Origin: Rhizobium laguerreae
GTDB taxonomy: Bacteria > Pseudomonadota > Alphaproteobacteria > Rhizobiales > Rhizobiaceae
NCBI RefSeq assembly: GCF_002008165.1
Contig: NZ_MRDM01000014.1
Location: 1,409,033-1,473,032 of the forward strand
DNA: 64,000 nt
Direction of reading: 5' to 3'
Shown here: one piece after another, positions 8,781 through 17,942 of the stretch
Layout of the letters: the number at the start of each line of letters is the position of its first letter
How positions within the stretch are numbered: the stretch's first letter is position 1
Position numbers and translations under genes: made by a program
The notes under the pieces: generated by a model
Databases searched by the model: none
What the model was told of the DNA's origin: nothing
What the model saw: only the letters and a program-made list of their open reading frames with translations

Positions 8781-9971
8781 ATGAGCACGCACGAAACCTT
8801 CGGAGCCCATGCTGGTCCGCTTCACACTGTTGCCGATGGTCCCTCGATCAGCCCGCTGAAACAGGGCAAGACCGTCTCGACCGCTGCCATCGGCCCCTGG
8901 CGGCTGGTCGCCGGCAAATTGATCCGCCAGAAGGTGGCGATGGTGGCCGGCGCCATCATCCTCTTCCTCTATCTGGTCGGCCTCTTCGCCGAATTCCTGG
9001 CGCCGGCTTTGCCGATGACCTCGCGGCCGCAATATACCTATGCCCCGCCGCAGGGCTTCAGCTTCTTCGTCGAAAAACCGGACGGCAGCTCGGAGTTCAA
9101 TTTCCACGTGAAGGGCTACAAGGTCGAGATCGACAAGGTGGCGCTGCGCCGCACCTTCGTCGTCGACGACACCAAGGTCGTCCCGATCGGCTTCTTCGTC
9201 AAAGGCGCGGCCTACGATCTCTGGGGCCTGATCCCGATGAACCGCCACCTGATCGGCCCCCTCAACCAGAACGATCCGATGTACCTGCTCGGCGCCGACC
9301 GGCTCGGCCGCGACGTCTTCTCGCGCCTCGTCTACGGCACCCGCGTATCCATGTCGATCGGCCTCGTCGGCGTCGCCATGTCGCTGATCCTGGGCGTCGT
9401 GCTCGGCTCGATCTCCGGCTTCTACGGCGGCTGGGTCGATACGCTGATCCAGCGCGTCATTGAGGTCGTCAGCGCCATGCCGACCATTCCGCTATGGCTC
9501 GGCCTGGCGGCGGCGATCCCGCTGACATGGTCGCCGGTCAATGTCTATTTCGTCATAACAATCATTGTCTCGCTGCTCGGTTGGACCAGCCTCGCGCGTG
9601 AGGTGCGCGGCCGCTTCCTGGCGCTGCGCAGCGAGGATTTCGTCGTTGCCGCCAGGCTCGACGGATCAAGCGAGGCCCGGCTGATCTTCCGCCACATCCT
9701 GCCGTCGCTGACGAGCCACATCCTTGCGGTCGTTACACTGGCCGTCCCGACCATGATCGTCGCCGAGACCTCGCTTTCCTTCCTTGGCATCGGCCTCAAG
9801 CCGCCGGTCGTCAGTTGGGGCGTGCTGCTGCAGGACGCCCAGAACATCCGCACCGTCGCCACCGCGCCGTGGCTCTTGATCTGGCCGTCACTCGCCGTCG
9901 TCGTCGCAGTCCTGTCCTTCAATTTCTTCGGCGACGGCCTGCGCGATGCCGCCGACCCTTATGACAATTGA
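8781..9971 (+). CDS. ABC transporter permease, DppC type with long periplasmic insert
   Basis: A 396-residue permease, about 100 residues longer than ordinary DppC. After the first membrane helix (about residues 45-75) comes a polar insert of roughly 90 residues before the conserved YLLGADRLGRDVFSRL motif. The EAR-type coupling loop (AARLDGSSEARLIFRHILP) is present. The start at 8781 follows GAGGGGA. The extra domain is predicted to be periplasmic and may contact the large binding protein. It follows DppB in the same operon. Confidence 0.92.
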   Translation: MSTHETFGAHAGPLHTVADGPSISPLKQGKTVSTAAIGPWRLVAGKLIRQKVAMVAGAIILFLYLVGLFAEFLAPALPMTSRPQYTYAPPQGFSFFVEKPDGSSEFNFHVKGYKVEIDKVALRRTFVVDDTKVVPIGFFVKGAAYDLWGLIPMNRHLIGPLNQNDPMYLLGADRLGRDVFSRLVYGTRVSMSIGLVGVAMSLILGVVLGSISGFYGGWVDTLIQRVIEVVSAMPTIPLWLGLAAAIPLTWSPVNVYFVITIIVSLLGWTSLAREVRGRFLALRSEDFVVAARLDGSSEARLIFRHILPSLTSHILAVVTLAVPTMIVAETSLSFLGIGLKPPVVSWGVLLQDAQNIRTVATAPWLLIWPSLAVVVAVLSFNFFGDGLRDAADPYDN

Positions 9972-9981
9972 GGAGGAAGCC

Positions 9982-11709
9982 ATGACCGATCTTTCAGACG
10001 ACGTCGTTCTCTCCGTCGAAAATCTCTCGATCGATTTCCGGCTGCGCACCCACATCCTGCACGCCGTCGAAAATGTCAGCTTCGAGCTGAAACGCGGCCA
10101 GACGCTGTGCCTCGTCGGCGAAAGCGGCTCCGGTAAAAGCGTTACCGCCCGCTCGCTGCTGCAGATCGTCGACAGCCCCGGCAGCATCGTTTCCGGCCGC
10201 ATCCTGCTCAGCAATGGCGACGGGGTCACCGGAGGTAACGGGGTCATCGACATTGCCGCCTTGAAGCCGTCCGACCGGGCGATGCGCGCCATCCGCGGCC
10301 GCCGCATCGGCCTGATCTTCCAGGAGCCGATGAGTTCACTGTCACCGGTCCACACCATCGGCTCGCAGATCATCGAAGCAGTGCGCCTGCACAGCAATCT
10401 CGATCATCGCGCCGCCCGCGAAAGGACCGTCGAACTGCTGCGCCAGGTCGAGATCCCGAACCCGGACAAGATGGCCGACCGCTACACCTTCGAGTTCTCC
10501 GGCGGCATGCGCCAGCGCGCCATGATCGCCATGGCGCTTGCCGGCAACCCCGATATTCTCATCGCCGACGAACCAACGACGGCGCTCGACGTCACCACCC
10601 AGGCCGAAATCCTCGACCTGATCAAGCGGCTCCAGGTCGAGCGCGGCATGGCCATGCTGCTCATCACCCATGACATGGGGATCGTCGCGGAAGTGGCCGA
10701 TGATGTCGCCGTCATGCGCTTCGGCCGCATCGTCGAACGCGGCCCGGTGGATGCGATCTATCACGCCGCCGAGCATCCCTATACGCGCCAGCTGCTCGCC
10801 TCGACGGTCAAGCTCACCCACCATGTTGAAGGCAGGCTGCCGGCCGTGGCCCTATCGCCGGAGGCGCCGCAGCCGATCCTGTCCGTCCGCAATCTCGGCA
10901 AGATCTACGGCTGGCACGGCAAATCAAACACGCTGCGCGCCGTCGACGACGCCAGCTTCGATCTTTATCCCGGCGAAAACCTCGGCATCGTCGGCGAAAG
11001 CGGCTCCGGCAAGACGACGCTCGGCCGGCTCATCCTGCGCACCGTCGAGCCGACATCGGGCAGCATCAGCTATCGCGGCAGGGACGGTAGCGAGATCGAC
11101 GTCACGAAACTCACCAAGCGCGAACTGCGCACTTTTCACCGCGAAGTCCGCCTGGTTTTCCAGGATCCTTTCGCCTCGCTCAATCCGCGCATGACCGTCA
11201 AGGAGGTGATCGGCGATCCGCTTGTTGTCAACGGGCTGGCCAAGGGCAAGGCGCTGGAGGACCGCGTCGCCGAATTGATGCGCCTGGTCGGCCTCGACCC
11301 GATGGGCATGGAGCGTTATCCGCATGCCTTCTCCGGCGGCCAGCGCCAGCGCATCGGCATCGCCCGCGCCCTTGCGCTCGATCCGCGCATCATCATCGCC
11401 GACGAGGCAACGTCCGCACTCGACGTCTCGATCCGCAGCCAGATCCTCGACCTGCTGCTCGATATCCGCCAGCGGTTGAACCTGAGCTTCATCTTCATCT
11501 CCCACGACATTTCGGTCGTGCGCTATTTCTGCGATCGCGTCGCTGTCATGCATCGCGGCAAAATCGTCGAACTCGGCGCGGCCGAGCAAATCTGCACCGC
11601 TCCCGAGGAGGCCTATACGAAGAGCCTCATCTCCGCCGTTCCCAATCCCGACCCTCGCGACAAGCGCATGCTGCACCGGCATCGTTTCGTCGCGCCTGCC
11701 AATATCTAA
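9982..11709 (+). CDS. ABC transporter ATP-binding protein, fused DppD-DppF type
   Basis: A 575-residue protein with two complete ATPase domains in one chain. Domain 1 has Walker A GESGSGKSV (about 46-54), signature FSGGMRQRA and Walker B ILIADEPTTALD. Domain 2, from about residue 295, has Walker A GESGSGKTT, signature FSGGQRQRI and Walker B IIIADEATSALD. All catalytic motifs look intact. It replaces the separate DppD and DppF subunits and should power the permeases at 7784 and 8781. The ATG at 9982 follows AGGAGGAAG. Confidence 0.94.
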   Translation: MTDLSDDVVLSVENLSIDFRLRTHILHAVENVSFELKRGQTLCLVGESGSGKSVTARSLLQIVDSPGSIVSGRILLSNGDGVTGGNGVIDIAALKPSDRAMRAIRGRRIGLIFQEPMSSLSPVHTIGSQIIEAVRLHSNLDHRAARERTVELLRQVEIPNPDKMADRYTFEFSGGMRQRAMIAMALAGNPDILIADEPTTALDVTTQAEILDLIKRLQVERGMAMLLITHDMGIVAEVADDVAVMRFGRIVERGPVDAIYHAAEHPYTRQLLASTVKLTHHVEGRLPAVALSPEAPQPILSVRNLGKIYGWHGKSNTLRAVDDASFDLYPGENLGIVGESGSGKTTLGRLILRTVEPTSGSISYRGRDGSEIDVTKLTKRELRTFHREVRLVFQDPFASLNPRMTVKEVIGDPLVVNGLAKGKALEDRVAELMRLVGLDPMGMERYPHAFSGGQRQRIGIARALALDPRIIIADEATSALDVSIRSQILDLLLDIRQRLNLSFIFISHDISVVRYFCDRVAVMHRGKIVELGAAEQICTAPEEAYTKSLISAVPNPDPRDKRMLHRHRFVAPANI

Positions 11710-11719
11710 GGACGATCCC

Positions 11720-12514
11720 GTGCCGAAATTTTCCGCCAATCTTTCCTTCCTTTATCAGGACCTGCCCTTTCTCGACCGCTTCACGGCAGCCGCAAAAGAC
11801 GGCTTCGGCGCCCTCGAATATCTCGGCCCCTATGCCGAACCCAAGGAGAAAGTCGCCGAGGCGCTGAAGGCGAGCGGCCTGAAACAGGCGCTCTTCGACG
11901 TGCCATCAGGCGACTGGGCCGGCGGCGAACGCGGCATCGCCTGCCTGCCGGACCGCGTAGAGGAATTCCGCAACGGGGTCGCGCAGGCGCTCGATTATGC
12001 CGCAGCGCTCGATTGCCCACAGGTGAATGTCATTTCCGGCCTGGTGCCGAAGGGTGCGGACCTTCAAACGCTGGAAACGGTGCTGGTCGACAATCTGAAA
12101 TATGCAGCAAAGCGTTGTGCCGACGTCGGCGTCAAGCTGCTGGTCGAGCCGATCAACCTGCGCGATATTCCCTGCTTCTTCCTGTCGACCACTGCTGATG
12201 CCGAACGCATTCTCGACCGGGTCGGCTCGGACAATCTCTACATCCAGTATGATTTCTACCACATGCAGATCATGCAGGGCGACCTGATCCCCACCTTCAT
12301 CCGGCTGAAGGAGAAGATCGCCCATGTGCAGATTGCCGACAATCCCGGCCGCAACGAACCCGGCACCGGCGAGATCAATTACGGCTTCATCCTCTCCGAA
12401 CTCGATCGCCTCGGCTACGACGGCTGGGTGGGCTGCGAGTACAAGCCGAAATCCGGCACCAGCGAAGGCCTCGGCTGGATGAAACCCTATCTGACGTCAG
12501 CGAGGACAGCATGA
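11720..12514 (+). CDS. hyi: Hydroxypyruvate isomerase
   Basis: A 264-residue TIM-barrel enzyme interconverting hydroxypyruvate and tartronate semialdehyde, or acting on a closely related 2-oxo-sugar acid (OtnI-like). Glu143 (in LLVEPINLRD) and Glu240 (in GCEYKP) align with the two catalytic glutamates of E. coli Hyi. It uses a GTG start at 11720 after AAGGACG. Its ATGA stop-start overlap with the reductase at 12511 shows translational coupling. The pair would turn the end products of sugar or sugar-acid breakdown into glycerate. Confidence 0.88.
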   Translation: MPKFSANLSFLYQDLPFLDRFTAAAKDGFGALEYLGPYAEPKEKVAEALKASGLKQALFDVPSGDWAGGERGIACLPDRVEEFRNGVAQALDYAAALDCPQVNVISGLVPKGADLQTLETVLVDNLKYAAKRCADVGVKLLVEPINLRDIPCFFLSTTADAERILDRVGSDNLYIQYDFYHMQIMQGDLIPTFIRLKEKIAHVQIADNPGRNEPGTGEINYGFILSELDRLGYDGWVGCEYKPKSGTSEGLGWMKPYLTSARTA

Positions 12515-13386
12515 ACATCGGATTTATCGGACTGGGCGTCATGGGCCGCCCGATGGCGGAACACCTGATCGACGCCGGCCACACGCTGCATCTGAGCCGG
12601 GTGAAGGAAATCTCGCAACATCTTGTCGACAAGGGCGGCAAAGCCGTAGCCAGCGCCAGGGCGGTAGCGCACGCTTCCGACATCGTCATCCTGATGCTGC
12701 CGGATACACCAGATGTCGAGGCGGTGCTGTTCGGCGAAGATGGCGTCGCCGCCGGCCTTTCCCGGGGCAAGCTTGTTATCGACATGAGTTCGATCTCGCC
12801 GGTCGTCACCAAGACTTTCGCCAAACGCATCGAGGCGCTCGGCTGCGATTATCTCGATGCCCCGGTTTCCGGCGGTGAGGTCGGCGCCAAGGCCGCCTCG
12901 CTGACGATCATGGTCGGCGGCAAGGAGCAAGCCTTCGAACGCGCCAAGGCGCTTTTCGAGAAGATGGGCAAGAACATCACTCATGTCGGCGGCAGCGGCG
13001 ACGGCCAGACGGCCAAGGTCGCCAACCAGATCATCGTCGGCCTGACGATCGAGGCGGTTGCCGAAGCGCTGCTCTTTGCCAGGAAGGCCGGCGCCGATCC
13101 GGAAAAGGTCCGCTCCGCGCTGATGGGCGGCTTTGCCTCCTCGCGCATCCTCGAAGTGCATGGCGAGCGCATGGTCAAGGAGACCTTCGAGCCCGGCTTC
13201 CGCATCCGCTTGCACCGCAAGGACATGACGCTTGCCGTCGATGCCGCCCGCGCACTCGATCTGTCGCTGCCGAACACGGCCGCCACGCAGCAGTTGATGA
13301 ATGCCGCGATCGCCAATGGCGACGGCGAACGCGACCATTCCGCCCTCATCCGCACCCTGGAACTCCTCGCCGGAGGGCCGCGCTAG
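12511..13386 (+). CDS. garR: 2-hydroxy-3-oxopropionate (tartronate semialdehyde) reductase
   Basis: A 291-residue member of the beta-hydroxyacid dehydrogenase family, which reduces tartronate semialdehyde to glycerate with NAD(P)H. It shows the Rossmann motif GLGVMG (7-12), the substrate motif DAPVSGGEVGA (117-127) and the catalytic motif around Lys169 and Asn172 (KVANQ). Coupling to hydroxypyruvate isomerase supports this function over other family members such as 3-hydroxyisobutyrate dehydrogenase. The gene symbol reflects family and context, not proven activity. Confidence 0.85.
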   Translation: MNIGFIGLGVMGRPMAEHLIDAGHTLHLSRVKEISQHLVDKGGKAVASARAVAHASDIVILMLPDTPDVEAVLFGEDGVAAGLSRGKLVIDMSSISPVVTKTFAKRIEALGCDYLDAPVSGGEVGAKAASLTIMVGGKEQAFERAKALFEKMGKNITHVGGSGDGQTAKVANQIIVGLTIEAVAEALLFARKAGADPEKVRSALMGGFASSRILEVHGERMVKETFEPGFRIRLHRKDMTLAVDAARALDLSLPNTAATQQLMNAAIANGDGERDHSALIRTLELLAGGPR

Positions 13387-13494
13387 ATCAACGCTTTTTA
13401 GAACAACCGGACGACATCTTCGATTGCCGACTGCCGGAGCCTTCTTTCCGGACGGCGAAGCCATGTCCGGTCATCGATAGAGAAGGATAGGAAA

Positions 13495-15597
13495 ATGCTC
13501 AACAAAGATATCCAGCTGCCCTACGGCGCCGTCTATTTCCGCAAGTCCAACCCGCCCCGCGAAGATTGGGAACGCGACTACGCCACCGCCGGGCAAGACG
13601 GCCTCAACATCTTCCGCCACTGGTTCATGTGGAGCGCGATCGAAACCGCCCCCGGCGTCTACGATTGGGAGGACTACGACCGTCAGATGGACCTTGCCGC
13701 TGCAAACGGCATCAAGACCGTCATCGCCGAATTGATCCATGCCGTGCCGGACTGGGCAGTGCGCAAATATGCTCATGCGCTGCAGGTCAATGCCGACGGC
13801 ACCAAACTCGGTTCCTATATGGGCGTCTCGTCGGCGACCGGCGGCTTCTCCAACAACGGTGGCGGCGCCGGCGCCCTGACGCTGAACTGCCCCGAAGTGA
13901 AGGAAGCCGCCGGCAAGTTTCTGACCGCGCTCGCCACCCGCTACAAGGATCATCCGGCGATCTATGGCTACGACGTCTGGAACGAGTGCAACTATTCCGC
14001 CGATGTCGATTACAGCCCCTATGCCAAATCAGCCTTTCGCAAATGGCTGGAGACGAAGTACGGCAGCCTGAAGATCCTGGCGAAAGCCTGGTACCGCCAC
14101 AGCTATGCCGGATGGGACGATATCGAGCCGCCGGTGCACATGGCGCCCTACCCCGAATGCATCGACTGGCTGCAGTTCAAGCGCGACAATTTCTACGACC
14201 AGATGCAATGGCGCATCGACACGATCCGCGCCGTCGACGGCAAGAACGTGATCGCCGCCCATGGTATCTCCGGCGCGATTCCCAACATGGCCGCCAACGG
14301 CTGCGACGACTGGCTCGCCGCCTCCAAGGTCGAGGTCTACGGCTTCACCTGGATCCAGGCCCGCAAGGGGTCGGAAGCCTGGAAGAACTGGTACGGCGTC
14401 GACATCAACCGCGCCGCCGCCCGCGGCAAGCCGTTCTGGCATGCCGAACGCCAGGGCGGGCCGCTCTGGCTGCAGCCGCAGGTGATCGGCCGCGACAAGG
14501 CGGATGGCCGCGTCGCCGAGCCCGAGGATATCCGCCTCTGGAGCATGACCTCGCTTGCCGGCGGCGCTCGCGGCGTGATCAATCTGCGCTGGCGCCCGCT
14601 GCTCGACGGTCCGCTCTTCGGCGCTTTCGGCTCCTATGGCATGGACGGCTCGCGCACGCCGCGCTCCGACATGGCAAGCGCCATGGCGAAATGGGCCAAC
14701 GACACGGCACAGGCTCCCCTCTGGGAGGCAAAGCCGGTGCGCGGCGAAGTCGGCATCCTCGTCGTTCGCGAAACACAGGAATTCGATTACCTCCTGAACC
14801 ACGACCGCAAGGAGAAACCCTATCCCGAAGCCATGTGGGGCGCCTATCGCGCCTTTCTCGAAAACGGCGTGCAGCCGGACTGGGTGCATATCGACGACAT
14901 CGCGGCCTATGATTTCCTCTATTTCCCCTATCCGATCATGTTCACCGCTGAACAGGCGAAACGCCTGAAAGCCTGGGTCGAAAATGGCGGCATGCTGATT
15001 GCCGAAGCATGCCCCGGCTATTTCGGCGATCGTGGTCATGTCGGCACCGTGCAGCCGAACATGGGCCTCGACGAGGTCTTCGGCGCGCGCGAGGAGGAAG
15101 TCGAATTCATGCCCGATATCGGCGACCGCATCCGTTTCGATCTCAACGGCGCGGCGGTCGATGGTGGCGGCTTCCTGCAGTCTTATCGGTTGACCGGCGG
15201 AACGGGACGCGGCCACTTCACCGACGGCCGTCTTGCCGTCGTCGAAAATGCCTATGGCAGGGGCCGCACGCTGCTGATCGGCACCAATCCTTCCGTGGCC
15301 TATTACCGCACGCAGGGGAAGGCAAACGGCGCTTTCTTCGCTGAGCTATTGAGATGGAGCGGGAAGAAGCGCCACGTGACGTTGTCGAATGCCGCACTCT
15401 TCGCCCGTATCCACGAGGGAGAAAAGGGCAGCTTCCTCTGGCTCGTCAATCCGACGAGAACGGCGCAGAAGACCGAGGTGACGCTAGCCGAAGGAGCGCT
15501 TGCGCAAAGCCAGGCAGTCTGGCCGATCGACCATATCGGCAATAGTGGCATCGAGGTGCCGCCGCGCGATGTGCTGATCCTGCCGCTCGATAGCTGA
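13495..15597 (+). CDS. Beta-galactosidase, GH42 family
   Basis: A 700-residue GH42-type glycosidase. The (beta/alpha)8 barrel carries the acid/base Glu164 in VWNECN and the probable nucleophile Glu318 in WHAERQGG. A trimerisation (amidotransferase-like) domain and a small C-terminal beta domain follow. No signal peptide is seen, so it is cytoplasmic. It is the last gene of the LacI-associated operon and ends four bases before the convergent CMD-like gene. Likely substrates are beta-galactosides or arabinosides from plant cell walls. Confidence 0.9.
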   Translation: MLNKDIQLPYGAVYFRKSNPPREDWERDYATAGQDGLNIFRHWFMWSAIETAPGVYDWEDYDRQMDLAAANGIKTVIAELIHAVPDWAVRKYAHALQVNADGTKLGSYMGVSSATGGFSNNGGGAGALTLNCPEVKEAAGKFLTALATRYKDHPAIYGYDVWNECNYSADVDYSPYAKSAFRKWLETKYGSLKILAKAWYRHSYAGWDDIEPPVHMAPYPECIDWLQFKRDNFYDQMQWRIDTIRAVDGKNVIAAHGISGAIPNMAANGCDDWLAASKVEVYGFTWIQARKGSEAWKNWYGVDINRAAARGKPFWHAERQGGPLWLQPQVIGRDKADGRVAEPEDIRLWSMTSLAGGARGVINLRWRPLLDGPLFGAFGSYGMDGSRTPRSDMASAMAKWANDTAQAPLWEAKPVRGEVGILVVRETQEFDYLLNHDRKEKPYPEAMWGAYRAFLENGVQPDWVHIDDIAAYDFLYFPYPIMFTAEQAKRLKAWVENGGMLIAEACPGYFGDRGHVGTVQPNMGLDEVFGAREEEVEFMPDIGDRIRFDLNGAAVDGGGFLQSYRLTGGTGRGHFTDGRLAVVENAYGRGRTLLIGTNPSVAYYRTQGKANGAFFAELLRWSGKKRHVTLSNAALFARIHEGEKGSFLWLVNPTRTAQKTEVTLAEGALAQSQAVWPIDHIGNSGIEVPPRDVLILPLDS

Positions 15598-15601
15598 AAC
15601 T

Positions 15602-16144
15602 TCAGGATGCGGATGAACTGGCGCCTTCGGCAAAGGCTTCAAGCTCGGGATCGAAATCGACCTCGACGACATTGTTGAAGACGGCGGTCGCCAGCATGAT
15701 GCCGGCAAAGGCGACGAGATCGACGAGCACCTTGGTCTCGTAGCGCTGTTTCAGCTTCGCCCAGAGTTCGGCGGGAACAGCGTTGGAATCGGCGACGATC
15801 GCCTTGCCGAAAGCGTCGAGCAGCGCTTCCTCGTCGGAAAGCTCCAGAGAATCGGGATTGAAACCCTTGTTGATCAGTGCCCGGCGAAAGAAGGTGACGG
15901 CAATCTTCGATCTGGCCGCCTTCGATATCGCATGCGAGAAAATCCAGATCGCCCGGTCGTTGATCGCAGGATCGAGTTCGGCGCGTAGCGTGAACCACTC
16001 GGCATAGATGCGGTGGGCGGCCGGCGAATGCAGCAGCGTCCGCTTCATGTTGGTCATGCGTCCGCGCAGCCTGACTTCTTCATCATGCGCCGCACGAACC
16101 TCTTGCGAAGCGGTGTCGTAGTCGATCTGCGGGAGATGGCTCAT
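15602..16144 (-). CDS. Carboxymuconolactone decarboxylase/AhpD-like protein
   Basis: A 180-residue, largely helical protein with the overall look of the CMD/AhpD superfamily (an IFSHAISKAARSKIAVTFF helix region). It lacks the CxxC pair of true AhpD peroxidases, so peroxidase activity is unlikely. It may act on an aromatic or lactone substrate. It is divergent from the cupin gene at 16274, and the two may be co-regulated. The start at 16144 has only a weak ribosome site. Confidence 0.7.
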   Translation of the reverse strand: MSHLPQIDYDTASQEVRAAHDEEVRLRGRMTNMKRTLLHSPAAHRIYAEWFTLRAELDPAINDRAIWIFSHAISKAARSKIAVTFFRRALINKGFNPDSLELSDEEALLDAFGKAIVADSNAVPAELWAKLKQRYETKVLVDLVAFAGIMLATAVFNNVVEVDFDPELEAFAEGASSSAS

Positions 16145-16273
16145 CGGGTTCGTTCTTTCGTTGCTGCGCAGAAGCCGCCGGGCGCGAGAAATTGTGGGCT
16201 GCGCAGCGGCAAATCTGCTTGGCCGCTGCCGACCTGACGCCTAGACTGACCAAATCGAAGCTGGAGGCAAGGC

Positions 16274-16747
16274 ATGAGCGACGATCACGAGCATCATCAT
16301 GTCGACTGGCGTGAACATGGCGTCAAGGTCATTCCCGGCAATTCGCTCGATCCGAACACCGCACAGACGCCGGGCATGAACCGTGCGACCGCGATCAACA
16401 ATGCACGCGCCGGCGCCGAAAAGATCTGGGCCGGCACGGTGACGATCCATGCCAACGCCAAGACTGGCGCCCATCATCACGGCGAGCTCGAAAGCATCAT
16501 CTACGTGGTCAAGGGCAAAGCCCGCATGCGCTGGGGCGAGCAGCTGGAATATACCGCCGAGGCCGGCCCCGGCGACTTCATCTATGTTCCGCCCTATGTG
16601 CCGCACCAGGAGATCAACGCCAGCCGTGATGAGACGCTGGAATGCGTTCTGGTCCGCTCAGGCCAGGAACCGGTCGTCGTCAACCTCGACATCGAGCCGG
16701 TCGAAAAGCCGGAAGACGTCGCGTGGATCGACCCGATCCACCGTTAG
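16274..16747 (+). CDS. Cupin domain-containing protein
   Basis: A 157-residue single-domain cupin. Motif 1 includes GAHHHGELESIIYVVKG, with the His/His/Glu metal ligands, and motif 2 is PGDFIYVPPYVPHQ with the last His. It therefore probably binds a metal ion. The N-terminus is histidine-rich (DDHEHHHVDW). It starts at 16274 behind CTGGAGGCAAGGC. No substrate can be assigned. A role with the divergent CMD-like protein is plausible. Confidence 0.85.
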   Translation: MSDDHEHHHVDWREHGVKVIPGNSLDPNTAQTPGMNRATAINNARAGAEKIWAGTVTIHANAKTGAHHHGELESIIYVVKGKARMRWGEQLEYTAEAGPGDFIYVPPYVPHQEINASRDETLECVLVRSGQEPVVVNLDIEPVEKPEDVAWIDPIHR

Positions 16748-16767
16748 AGCAATTCGCCTTCGAGCAA

Positions 16768-16788
16768 GCGGCTGACACCCTCAGCCGC
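16768..16788. terminator. Hairpin between convergent cupin and ugpC genes
   Basis: GCGGCTGA (16768-16775), five bases, then TCAGCCGC (16781-16788) in the 73-bp gap between two convergent genes. Its position suits a bidirectional terminator. There is no T-run on either side. Confidence 0.4.
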
Positions 16789-16820
16789 CGAACGCTCTGC
16801 AAGGCCCATCGAAGACTGCT

Positions 16821-17930
16821 TTAGGCGTGAACGGCACCTGCACCTGCTATAACCGGGTTCTCGATGATCCGGCCGGTATCGGCGGCATAGAGGTGGATCT
16901 GGTTGTAATCGATCGCGATGCCGATCGGATCGCCCGACTTAACCTTCACCGCTTCGGTCAGCGCCACGGCAAAGGGCAGCCCGTCGAAATCGGCGTGGAC
17001 GACGCGGCTTGCGCCAAGCTCTTCGATGAAATCGGCCGTTGCGGTGAGGGCTCCGGGCGCATCAGGGGCCACCAGCCGGGCAGCCTCGGCGCGCATGCCG
17101 AGCACGACGCGTTTGCCTTTCAGCGATGCGGCGCGCTCGCGCGGCAGCGCAACCTTGCGGCTTTGATCGTAGACGAAGACGCCCTCGTCATTGATCGTGC
17201 CCTCGAGCAGGTTCATCGCCGGCGTGCCGACGAAGCCCGCGACGAAGCGCGAGACCGGATGATGATAGACCTCCTCCGGCGTGCCGACCTGCTCCACCCT
17301 GCCGCCGTTCATCACCACCAGCCGGTCGGCCAGCGTCATCGCCTCGGTCTGGTCATGCGTGACGAAGATCGACGTGGCGCCGAGGCGGCGGTGCAGGCGG
17401 CGGATTTCGGCGCGCATGGCGATGCGCAGCTTGGCGTCGAGGTTCGACAGCGGCTCATCGAAGAGAAACACCTTCGGTTCGCGGATCATCGCGCGGCCCA
17501 TGGCGACGCGCTGCCGCTGACCGCCGGAAAGAGCGGCGGGCCGACGGTCGAGGAAGGGTTCGAGGCTGAGCGCCTTGGCGACCTCGCCGATGCGCCGCTG
17601 ACGCTCCGCCTTCGAGACGCCGGCCACCTTCAATGCATAGCCGATATTCTCGGCAACACTCATATGCGGATAAAGCGCATAGTTCTGGAACACCATGGCG
17701 CAACCGCGCTCGCGCGGCTCCAACTGGTTGACGACGCGGCCGTCAATAGCGATTTCACCGCCGGTGATTTCCTCGAGGCCGGCGATCATGCGCAGCAGCG
17801 TGGACTTGCCGCAGCCGGACGGGCCGAGGATGACGATGAACTCGCCCGACTGGATGTCGAGATCAACGCCGTGAACGACGGGGGTCTTGCCGTAGTTTTT
17901 CTTCACGCCACGAATGGAGATCGGTGCCAA
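16821..17930 (-). CDS. ugpC: sn-Glycerol-3-phosphate ABC transporter ATP-binding protein UgpC
   Basis: A 369-residue MalK-type ATPase. It has Walker A GPSGCGKST, signature LSGGQRQRV, Walker B VFLFDEPLSNLD, the H-loop VTHDQ and a C-terminal TOBE-like regulatory domain. It is the last gene of a ugpB-ugpA-ugpE-ugpC operon on the minus strand, 12 bp after ugpE. The Ugp assignment comes from operon order and subunit similarity. Related MalK-type ATPases can serve several sugars. Confidence 0.88.
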   Translation of the reverse strand: MAPISIRGVKKNYGKTPVVHGVDLDIQSGEFIVILGPSGCGKSTLLRMIAGLEEITGGEIAIDGRVVNQLEPRERGCAMVFQNYALYPHMSVAENIGYALKVAGVSKAERQRRIGEVAKALSLEPFLDRRPAALSGGQRQRVAMGRAMIREPKVFLFDEPLSNLDAKLRIAMRAEIRRLHRRLGATSIFVTHDQTEAMTLADRLVVMNGGRVEQVGTPEEVYHHPVSRFVAGFVGTPAMNLLEGTINDEGVFVYDQSRKVALPRERAASLKGKRVVLGMRAEAARLVAPDAPGALTATADFIEELGASRVVHADFDGLPFAVALTEAVKVKSGDPIGIAIDYNQIHLYAADTGRIIENPVIAGAGAVHA

Positions 17931-17942
17931 GGGAGTACTCCT

